Shown here piece after piece: positions 1 through 4,920 of a stretch of 6,243 bases of DNA. The notes beneath the pieces are model-generated. The model was given only the letters and a program-made list of their open reading frames with translations, was not told the origin of the DNA and ran no database searches. The stretch is from an uncultured Burkholderiales bacterium (GTDB lineage Bacteria; Pseudomonadota; Gammaproteobacteria; Burkholderiales; Burkholderiaceae). A program made the translations under genes and the position numbers. Position 1 is the first letter of the stretch. Every line of letters begins with the position of its first letter. The stretch covers positions 1 through 6,243 of the forward strand of contig CAIMWY010000302.1 in the NCBI GenBank assembly GCA_903845315.1, in the 5' to 3' direction.

Positions 1-163
1 CCACGGTGTCTGGCAAGCCTCCTGCCGCGTGGGTGATGATGAACTTGATGGGCTTGTTCGGATAGGCTTGCGCCCAAGCGGCAGGCCCCTGCAGGGCCAG
101 CAGCGGCAACACAACCACGGCAAAAGAGCACACCTTTCGGCGCGCCAAGGGAAGGGGGCTCAT
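1..163 (-). CDS. Bug/TctC-family tripartite tricarboxylate transporter substrate-binding protein (5' part only)
   Basis: This is the N-terminal 54 codons of a periplasmic solute-binding protein; the rest lies beyond the left edge. Residues 1-31 form a Sec signal peptide: a basic start (ARRK, residues 7-10), a hydrophobic core (about 14-24) and a likely cleavage after AWA (29-31). The mature protein opens with QAYPNKPIKFIITHAAGG, the hallmark start of Bug (TctC) proteins, whose usual form is YPxKPIRxxVPxxAGG. The ATG at 161-163 is preceded by a good Shine-Dalgarno sequence (AGGAGA, 169-174 read on the minus strand) with 5 bases between. Bug proteins bind small carboxylates or related compounds for TctAB-type transporters, and Burkholderiales carry very many of them, so the ligand cannot be named. 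The gene is divergent from the biotin-transport operon. Family assignment is fairly secure; a functional link to biotin is not shown. Confidence 0.82.
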   Translation of the reverse strand, partial: MSPLPLARRKVCSFAVVVLPLLALQGPAAWAQAYPNKPIKFIITHAAGGLPDTV

Positions 164-168
164 GAAAG

Positions 169-174
169 TCTCCT
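169..174 (-). promoter_or_regulatory. Shine-Dalgarno of the Bug-family gene
   Basis: AGGAGA on the minus strand, 5 bases from the ATG at 161-163. It fixes the start of the Bug-family protein and is the strongest ribosome-binding site in the left part of the window. Confidence 0.7.
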
Positions 175-198
175 GGAAATGACGTAAGGCGTGAATTG

Positions 199-224
199 GC
201 AGTGTCGGCACTGCGCAGTGTTGG
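199..224. repeat. Palindrome within a direct/inverted repeat in the divergent intergenic region; possible operator
   Basis: CACTGCGCAGTG at 209-220 is a perfect 12-bp palindrome. The half-site GCAGTG also occurs at 199-204, so GCAGTG-TCGG-CACTGC (199-214) makes a second, overlapping 6-bp hairpin. GCAGTGTCGG (199-208) and GCAGTGTTGG (215-224) are direct repeats with one mismatch, spaced 16 bases start to start. The array lies between two divergent genes, about 36 bp upstream of the Bug-family start and about 130 bp upstream of bioM. Dyad repeats in such places are often binding sites for dimeric regulators. It has no adjoining T-run, so it does not look like a terminator. It does not match the BirA or BioR motifs I know. 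The structure is seen directly; the regulatory role is inferred. Confidence 0.45.
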
Positions 225-302
225 GCAACTCGCCCGAAGTCTTCAAGCATACCTGCTGAAATAAACCGCCGTGTCCCGGCATTGACTCTGTCGCAGCGCC
301 AT

Positions 303-331
303 CTGCCTGCACTTTTTTTGTTGCCGATAAT
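303..331 (+). promoter_or_regulatory. Weak sigma70-like promoter candidate for the bioMNY operon
   Basis: GATAAT at 326-331 matches five of six bases of the -10 consensus. Seventeen bases upstream, CTGCCT (303-308) matches the -35 consensus at only three of six positions. Transcription would begin near 338, shortly before the bioM ATG at 356. This is the best -10 seen in the intergenic region, but the poor -35 keeps confidence low; an activator or another sigma factor could be involved. Confidence 0.25.
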
Positions 332-355
332 TGTGGCCATTGAGTCCGCATCACC

Positions 356-1084
356 ATGTCACCTTCCCCCACGTCTTTGCATGCATTCGCCAGCCAAACC
401 CGCGGGCTTGAAGGTGTGCGCGTGCATCTTGACAACATCACCTCAGCGCGTGGCGCCACCACCGTGTTTGAAGGCTTGAATCTGAATTTGACAGAACGCC
501 GCATTGGCCTGATTGGCGACAACGGCGCTGGCAAAAGCAGCTTGTTTCGCCTCATCTGTGGCTTGGATCGGCCCAAGACAGGTCATGTCCAAGTGCATGG
601 GCCATCGTCGCTGGGCATGATGTTTCAAAACCCCGACGAGCAAATCATCTTCCCCACGGTGGAAGAAGAGTTGGGCTTGAGCTTGCAAGCCTCTGGGCTG
701 TCGCGCCAAGCTGCCCGCATGCACGCACGCGCTTGGTTGCACGCACGCGGCTTGGGCGCTTGGGCCGAACGGGCCATAGGCAGCCTGAGCCAAGGCCAGC
801 GCCAGCAGGTGTGTTGGCTGTCTTTGCTGATCGCCTCACATGGTTTGTTGTTGCTCGATGAGCCCTTCTCCAACCTCGACTTGCCAGGCCAAGCGCAGCT
901 CGACCATGAAGTGGCCCATGCGCCACAACACATCATCATCTCCACCCATGTGTTGCAACACATTCGTCACTTTGAGCGCGTGATCTGGCTCGACGCAGGC
1001 GCTGTGCGGTTGGACGGCCCAGGACAAGCCGTGTGCGCCGCGTATGAAGCCGATGTAGCCGCACGCAGTGCGCGAAGCACTTAA
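356..1084 (+). CDS. bioM: BioM, ATPase subunit of the ECF biotin transporter
   Basis: A 242-residue ABC ATPase that powers biotin import at the inner membrane with BioN and BioY. Motifs in order: Walker A GDNGAGKSS (54-62), Q-loop MMFQNPDEQ (88-96, Q91), signature LSQGQ (144-148, a variant of LSGGQ), Walker B LLLLDEP (164-170), D-loop SNLD (172-175) and switch His in STHVL (H198). The FQNPDEQ Q-loop is characteristic of the ECF/CbiO ATPase group, and the adjacent bioN and bioY make the biotin assignment firm. The ATG at 356 has no clear Shine-Dalgarno sequence, and residues 1-20 have no family counterpart. A GTG at 422 (VHLDNIT) follows GAAGG (410-414) with a 7-base spacer and matches the usual BioM N-terminus, so the real protein may be 220 residues. 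First gene of a five-gene operon; bioN follows after 10 bp. Confidence 0.9.
   Translation: MSPSPTSLHAFASQTRGLEGVRVHLDNITSARGATTVFEGLNLNLTERRIGLIGDNGAGKSSLFRLICGLDRPKTGHVQVHGPSSLGMMFQNPDEQIIFPTVEEELGLSLQASGLSRQAARMHARAWLHARGLGAWAERAIGSLSQGQRQQVCWLSLLIASHGLLLLDEPFSNLDLPGQAQLDHEVAHAPQHIIISTHVLQHIRHFERVIWLDAGAVRLDGPGQAVCAAYEADVAARSARST
410..424 (+). promoter_or_regulatory. Internal Shine-Dalgarno plus GTG: alternative bioM start
   Basis: GAAGG at 410-414, then 7 bases, then an in-frame GTG at 422-424. Starting here gives MHLDNIT, placing the first beta strand of the ABC domain right at the N-terminus as is usual for BioM. The upstream ATG (356) lacks such a site. Either start is possible. Confidence 0.4.
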
Positions 1085-1086
1085 GG
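1082..1086 (+). promoter_or_regulatory. Shine-Dalgarno of bioN overlapping the bioM stop codon
   Basis: TAAGG, made of the bioM TAA and the two following G residues, lies 8 bases before the bioN ATG at 1095. It supports that ATG rather than the in-frame GTG at 1068 inside bioM, and ties bioN translation to termination of bioM. Confidence 0.55.
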
Positions 1087-1094
1087 CACCGACC

Positions 1095-1689
1095 ATGGGA
1101 AGCCTCTACAGCGAACACCGCACGTGGCTGCACACCGTGCCAGCCGGGCTCAAGTTGCTGCTGCTGGCGGTGGTGGGGGCGGCGCTTTTTTTCACCGACC
1201 GTGTGGCTGTGTTGCTGCCCAGCACGCTGCTATGTGGGCTGATGTTTGCGTCTTTGGGGCGCGCCACCTGGGGGCGCTGCCAAGTTGTTGGTGTCGCTGC
1301 TGGTGGCTTGCTTGCTGGTGCTTGGTTTTCACGCGCTCATGCAGCACACCCTGCTCGGTGTGTCGAGTGCGCTGCGGCTGTTGTGCACCGCGTTGATGGG
1401 TGTGGCGCTGACACTGACCACGCGCTACAGTGACTTGCTGGATGTGTTTGAGCGCTTGCTCTCACCGCTGACCCACGTGGGCATTCGGGTGGACCGCTTG
1501 GCCCTGCAACTGGCGCTCATGCTGCGCTTTATCGAACATTTTTTTGTGCTGTGGCAACGCCTTGACGACGCACACCGCGTGCGCACCGGTCGGCCCGGTG
1601 GCGTGCGTTTGTTGGCGCCCTTGACGATTCAGATGCTGCGCTCGGCCCAAAGGGTGGCAGATACACTTGAACTGCGGCTTGGGCGATGA
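1095..1689 (+). CDS. bioN: BioN, transmembrane coupling (T) subunit of the ECF biotin transporter, with a one-base frameshift
   Basis: EcfT-type membrane protein that couples the ATPase BioM to BioY. The reading frame is broken. From ATG 1095 it reads MGSLYSEHRTWLHTVPAGLK, the typical EcfT opening (WLHxxPAGxKL), followed by two hydrophobic stretches (about residues 20-34 and 36-53). It then leaves frame at the GGGGG run 1270-1274 and would stop at 1431-1433 (112 residues). The family sequence continues in the next frame from about 1275. Removing one G gives TWGAAKLLVSLL and an uninterrupted 197-residue protein, the normal BioN length, with further membrane segments (about 63-80 and 92-109) and the cytoplasmic coupling region (RHVRT-like AHRVRTG 159-165; ADTLELRLGR at the end). 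Both halves look conserved, so a homopolymer sequencing error is the simplest reading; a recent pseudogene or +1 recoding are alternatives. A TTG at 1246 could start the second half independently. Confidence 0.85.
1270..1274 (+). other. Frameshift point in bioN (G5 homopolymer)
   Basis: A run of five G residues after CCT. Upstream, the bioN frame gives ...RATWG; one base later the next frame gives the family-like continuation AAKLLVSLL. Four G residues instead of five would restore one frame throughout. The exact base within the run cannot be told. Confidence 0.7.
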
Positions 1690-1736
1690 GCTTGGCAGCA
1701 CGCCTCACGAACTTCTACTGCCTCAAATTATTGTGA
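1686..1736 (+). CDS. Possible 16-codon coupling mini-ORF between bioN and bioY
   Basis: The ATG at 1686-1688 overlaps the bioN stop (ATGA, 1686-1689) and opens a 16-codon reading frame, MSLAARLTNFYCLKLL. Its TGA (1734-1736) overlaps the proposed bioY GTG (1733-1735) as GTGA. The bioY GTG has no Shine-Dalgarno sequence of its own. Ribosomes finishing bioN could restart here and deliver themselves to the bioY start. I know of no homologue, and a frame of this length flanked by overlaps could be chance. The arrangement is seen directly; the coupling role is inferred. Confidence 0.3.
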   Translation: MSLAARLTNFYCLKLL

Positions 1737-2302
1737 ACTCTTCTCGACGCGCCACGCCTTTGATCGCCCTGTTTGCAGCCTTGCTGGCGGTGTTTGGTTT
1801 GATCCCCAAAATTGATTTACCCCTGGGTGTGCCCATCACGCTGCAAACCCTGGGCGTCATGTTGGCGGGCTGCATGCTTGGGCCCAAACGCGGTCTGCAG
1901 GCCTTGCTGTTGTTTCTGTTTGCCGTGGCGCTGGGCCTGCCGTTGTTGTCGGGTGGACGTGGCGGCTTGGGGGTGTTTTTTGCGCCCTCCAGCGGGTACT
2001 TATTAGGCTGGCCCTTGGGTGCCTTGGTCACGGGTTGGCTGATGGCCCTCTTGCCCAGTCGCTCACCCCGCAGCGCCACGGTAAGTGCTTTCATGGCATC
2101 TGCACTGGGCGGGTTGCTGGTAGTTCATGCGTGCGGCGTGGTCGGCTTGGTGGTTTTGGCCAACCTCACATGGGAACAAGCTGTGCTGGGCACCTTGGCC
2201 TTTGTGCCTGGCGACCTGATCAAGTGCGGTCTGTGTGCCATGGTCGTGCACACCGTGGCGCGTGGCATGCCCGACTGGCGTTTTGGGGGACGCACCATTT
2301 GA
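1733..2302 (+). CDS. bioY: BioY, biotin-specific substrate-binding (S) component of the ECF transporter
   Basis: Integral membrane protein of 189 residues that binds biotin and, with BioM and BioN, imports it across the inner membrane. It is recognisable by LGVPITLQTLGVMLAG (31-46) followed by LGPKRG (49-54), the glycine-rich LLSGGRGGLGVFF (71-83) with SSGYLLGWPLGA (86-97), and FVPGDLIK (157-164), whose Asp161 and Lys164 sit in the conserved C-terminal ligand region of BioY. About six hydrophobic segments span the protein. The frame stays open back to a TTG at 1667, but the 22 extra residues (CGLGDELGSTPHELLLPQII) do not resemble BioY. The GTG at 1733 gives MNSSRRATPLIALFAALLAV, a normal start. 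No Shine-Dalgarno sequence precedes this GTG, so translation probably depends on coupling to upstream reading. The stop overlaps the next gene's TTG start (TTGA, 2299-2302). Confidence 0.92.
   Translation: MNSSRRATPLIALFAALLAVFGLIPKIDLPLGVPITLQTLGVMLAGCMLGPKRGLQALLLFLFAVALGLPLLSGGRGGLGVFFAPSSGYLLGWPLGALVTGWLMALLPSRSPRSATVSAFMASALGGLLVVHACGVVGLVVLANLTWEQAVLGTLAFVPGDLIKCGLCAMVVHTVARGMPDWRFGGRTI
2285..2290 (+). promoter_or_regulatory. Shine-Dalgarno of the acyl-CoA ligase, inside the end of bioY
   Basis: GGGGGA, 8 bases before the TTG at 2299-2301. It decides the ligase start: the open frame extends further upstream through bioY without ligase-like sequence, and a later GTG (2329-2331) lacks such a site. 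Confidence 0.6.
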
Positions 2303-3765
2303 CGACGCCCCCGCTCGCGCAAGACCTGGTGCATGGCCCTTTGGCCCATTGGGCCCGTGTGCGTGGCCATGTGGTGGCGCTGGACGACGGCAGCACATGC
2401 CTGAGCTTTGCCCAATTGCATGACGCAGTCACTCAAGGGGCTCAAGCCCTCACCCAAGCGCAGGCCCCGGCCACCGTGTTTGTGAACGAGGGCTTGTCCA
2501 CCTTGCAGCAAGTGGTAGATTTTTTGGCCATCATCGCCAGCGGTCGATGCGCGGCCGTCAGCGACCCCGATTGGCCCCTCGCCACCCGCGAGCGGGTGCA
2601 ACACAGCGTCAACGCCCAGGCAACGCAGGGCAACGCGCCGCCCCCTGCGCTCAGCCCCCAGTCACCGTTCTACATTGGCTTTACTTCGGGCAGCACCGGC
2701 ATGCCCAAGGGCTTTCAGCGTCACCATCGTTCTTGGGCCGAGAGCTTTCATGTGTGTGTGGACACCTTTGGCGCAGCGGCACAGACGCGTGTGTTGGCAC
2801 CGGGGCGGGTGTCGCACTCGCTGTTTTTATTTGGCATGTTGCTGGGCCTGTGGACGGGTGCGGGCGTGGTGCTGCAAGACCGTTTTTCTGCTGCGCGTGC
2901 GCTCGACACCCTGCGTCTTGGCGACACACCGTGCTTGGTGGCGGTACCCAGCCAACTGGTGATGATGCTCGAGCTCGCTGAACGGCGCGCACTGGCGCCG
3001 ATGCCTGAGTTGTCTTTGCTGTTGATCAGCGGCGCGCGCTGGATGCGTGAGCGCACACCTGCACTCAAAGCCCTGTTCCCCAATGCCCAAGTGGTGGAGT
3101 TTTATGGGGCCTCCGAGACCAGCTTCATCGCCTGGATGAATGCCGACGATGCCGCGCCCGCGCAAGCAGTGGGGCGGCCTTTCAAAGGTGTTGAGATTGA
3201 TATCCGCCAATCGACTGAGTCAGCTACCCCGCATAAGGCCGGGCTGATTTATGTGCGCAGCCCCATGTTGTTCATGGACTATGTGGGTGCCGATCACGAC
3301 GCCACTGCCGCTGTGCGCGATGGCGACTGGTTGTCGGTGCGCGACATGGGCTACATCGACGACCAAGGCTATCTGTGTTTGGTGGGCCGTGAAAACCGCA
3401 TGCTGGTGACGCAAGGCAAAAACCTGTTCCCTGAAGAAGTTGAGGCCGCGCTGTGTCGCAGTGGTTGGATCGCCCAGGCCTCGGTCCACGGCGTGCCCGA
3501 CCCATTGCGTGGACAACAGGTGGTGGCCGTGCTGAAACCGCTGTTGCCTGAGCCTGGTGAAACCTTGCCCACGGCCTTGGCACTGGCTAGCAACTGCAGA
3601 GAAACCTTAGAGCACTACAAAGTGCCCAAACGCTTTTTCACCTGCGACACTTGGCCGCTCACCCCGAGCGGTAAAACCGACCACCAGGCTTTGGGGCGCA
3701 TGCTGACCCAGCACATGAACCCACCCGAACACACCACACCGCCATGTCTGCACCCACTGTCTTGA
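2299..3765 (+). CDS. AMP-forming acyl-CoA ligase (ANL superfamily), YhfT/VraA-like by context
   Basis: A 488-residue ANL-superfamily adenylating enzyme that would activate a carboxylic acid to an acyl-AMP and then to a CoA thioester in the cytoplasm. Motifs: phosphate-binding loop FTSGSTGMPKG (128-138), FYGASETS (268-275), DGDWLSVRDMGYID (341-354, Asp349 for the ribose), GRENRMLVTQGKNLFPEEVE (363-382), and C-terminal LTPSGKTD (454-461) with catalytic Lys459. The set is complete, so the enzyme should be active. It is slightly shorter than classical long-chain ligases. Start: TTG 2299 overlaps the bioY stop and has GGGGGA 8 bases upstream. It overlaps the following thiolase gene by 22 bp. The substrate cannot be read from the sequence. 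Its position after bioY and before a thiolase resembles B. subtilis yhfU-yhfT-yhfS, suggesting a biotin-related or pimelate-like acid (inference). The symbol is left blank because no characterised orthologue is certain. Confidence 0.88.
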   Translation: MTTPPLAQDLVHGPLAHWARVRGHVVALDDGSTCLSFAQLHDAVTQGAQALTQAQAPATVFVNEGLSTLQQVVDFLAIIASGRCAAVSDPDWPLATRERVQHSVNAQATQGNAPPPALSPQSPFYIGFTSGSTGMPKGFQRHHRSWAESFHVCVDTFGAAAQTRVLAPGRVSHSLFLFGMLLGLWTGAGVVLQDRFSAARALDTLRLGDTPCLVAVPSQLVMMLELAERRALAPMPELSLLLISGARWMRERTPALKALFPNAQVVEFYGASETSFIAWMNADDAAPAQAVGRPFKGVEIDIRQSTESATPHKAGLIYVRSPMLFMDYVGADHDATAAVRDGDWLSVRDMGYIDDQGYLCLVGRENRMLVTQGKNLFPEEVEAALCRSGWIAQASVHGVPDPLRGQQVVAVLKPLLPEPGETLPTALALASNCRETLEHYKVPKRFFTCDTWPLTPSGKTDHQALGRMLTQHMNPPEHTTPPCLHPLS

Positions 3766-4895
3766 TCGCGGCTTGGGCGCGCAGCGCGGTGGTGCCACAC
3801 GGGGGCGCTTTTGGTGGCATGCAGGCCCACGAGATCGCTGCACCCGTGGTGCAAGCCGTGTTGGCGCGCGCAGGCATCAGCCCTCAAGACGTAGACGCGG
3901 TGGTGGTGGGTAATGCCTTGGGCGCAGGGGGCAACCCGGCGCGCATGGTGGCTTTGGCCGCAGGCTTGCCCGCGTCATGCGCTGCGCTGAGCGTGGACAC
4001 CCAGTGCTGCTCCGGCTTAGACGCGGTCAGCCTAGGCGCCGCCCTCATCGCCTCGGGCCAAGCCTCGGTGGTGATCGCTGGAGGCGTGGAGGCGTGGAGC
4101 CGCTCGCCCATTCGCCTCACGCGCCCGCGCCATGCCGGCGATGTCGCTGTGGCTTACGAGCGCCCGCCCTTTGCGCCAGACCCTGCACACGACCCAGACC
4201 TGTTGTTGTCGGCCGCGCGCTATGCCGCACAGCATGGCTACACGCGCACGCAGCAAGATGCCTATGCGGTGCAGAGCCACCTGCGCGCTGTGGCACACAG
4301 GGCAGACTTGGCGCAAGAGATCGTGCCCATCGCTGGCGTGCTGCACGATGCGTACCCGCGCAGCATGACGCCTGAGCGCGCAGCGCGCATGCCCATCGCG
4401 GCACAAGCGCAGGCACATGACTGCAACATCAGCCGCTTGGGGGTGTCTGCCAAAGCAGACGGTGCGGCGTTTGTGCTGTTGCTCAGTGCCCAAACGCTTG
4501 AACGGCTGGGCATTCAAGCGCAGGCGCAGTGGCTTTGCAGTAGCTCAGTAGGCTGCGCCCCCGACACCCCGTTGTTGGCCGCACAGCACGCCGCCATGCA
4601 AGCCTTGCAGCGCGCCAACATCACCGCATGCGATGCCTTGCACACCCTCGAACTGCACGACGCATTTGCCGTGCAGGGCTTGAGCTTTGCGCATGCTTTG
4701 GGCATCAGCCCTGAGCGGCTCAACCCGCGCGGTGGTGGCTTGGCGCGCGGTCACCCCATTGGCGCTTCAGGTGCCGTGGCCTTGGTCCGTTTGCTGGCCA
4801 ACTTGGCGTTGGATGGCCCCGTGGGTTCGAAAGGCTTGGTGACCGTGGCCGGTGCAGGCGGCGTGGGCGCTGCTGTGATCGTGGGGCGGTGTTGA
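3744..4895 (+). CDS. Thiolase-superfamily acyl-CoA acetyltransferase-like protein lacking the second catalytic Cys
   Basis: A 383-residue thiolase-fold protein, the normal length for a bacterial thiolase. Thiolases cleave or form beta-ketoacyl-CoA. Visible motifs: VDTQCCSGLDA (84-94) with the nucleophile expected at Cys88 (CxSG pattern), IAGGVEAWSRSP (111-122, GGxExxS block), HDAFAVQG (305-312) in place of NEAFA, and GGLARGHPIGASGA (331-344) with His337. The usual C-terminal CIGGGxG block reads AGAGGVG (369-375), so the second Cys is Ala369. The SCP-2-type alternative, HDCF, is also absent because the motif is HDAF. Start: ATG 3744 lies inside the ligase gene (22-bp overlap) with no Shine-Dalgarno sequence, implying translational coupling. 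It is the last operon gene, with a terminator just at its stop. Degradative thiolase, condensing enzyme or a diverged activity are all possible; a YhfS-like partner of the ligase fits the neighbourhood best. Confidence 0.85.
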   Translation: MSAPTVLIAAWARSAVVPHGGAFGGMQAHEIAAPVVQAVLARAGISPQDVDAVVVGNALGAGGNPARMVALAAGLPASCAALSVDTQCCSGLDAVSLGAALIASGQASVVIAGGVEAWSRSPIRLTRPRHAGDVAVAYERPPFAPDPAHDPDLLLSAARYAAQHGYTRTQQDAYAVQSHLRAVAHRADLAQEIVPIAGVLHDAYPRSMTPERAARMPIAAQAQAHDCNISRLGVSAKADGAAFVLLLSAQTLERLGIQAQAQWLCSSSVGCAPDTPLLAAQHAAMQALQRANITACDALHTLELHDAFAVQGLSFAHALGISPERLNPRGGGLARGHPIGASGAVALVRLLANLALDGPVGSKGLVTVAGAGGVGAAVIVGRC

Positions 4896-4920
4896 GCGTT
4901 TGCGCTTAACCCACCGTTTT
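4887..4920 (+). terminator. Rho-independent terminator of the biotin/ligase/thiolase operon
   Basis: Stem CGGTG (4887-4891) pairs with CACCG (4912-4916), continued by TTGAGCG (4892-4898) with CGCTTAA (4903-4909), including one G·T pair. There is a 2-base bulge (4910-4911) and a TTTG loop (4899-4902). TTTT follows at 4917-4920. The stem carries the stop codons of both convergent genes (thiolase TGA 4893-4895, nitroreductase TAA 4906-4908), and the T-run lies inside nitroreductase codons. No T-run flanks the left side, so it should work mainly for plus-strand transcripts. Confidence 0.65.

Noticed and set aside
282..287. TTGACT as a consensus-like -35 box upstream of bioM
   Set aside because: No acceptable -10 hexamer follows at 16-18 bases (the region reads TGCCTG); the GATAAT at 326-331 is too far away.
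160..576. Minus-strand open frame across the divergent region and the start of bioM
   Set aside because: It overlaps the Bug-family start in another frame and the ABC domain of bioM on the other strand; the protein has no fold-like pattern.
1667..1732. N-terminal extension of BioY to the TTG at 1667
   Set aside because: The 22 extra residues overlap bioN, lack hydrophobic BioY-like character and have no ribosome-binding site; GTG 1733 gives a standard BioY start.
2035..2298. Upstream open part of the ligase frame inside bioY
   Set aside because: The translated sequence is unrelated to ANL enzymes and runs out of frame through conserved bioY codons; the TTG at 2299 with GGGGGA is the better start.
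2125..2604. Long minus-strand open frame of 159 codons opposite bioY and the ligase
   Set aside because: It is a shadow of GC-rich coding sequence: it crosses two well-supported genes, has no recognisable motif, and its residue make-up (Arg, His, Pro, Gly rich) is typical of antisense frames.
4032..4517. Minus-strand open frame of 161 codons inside the thiolase gene
   Set aside because: It lies wholly within motif-bearing thiolase sequence; its composition is that of an antisense artefact.
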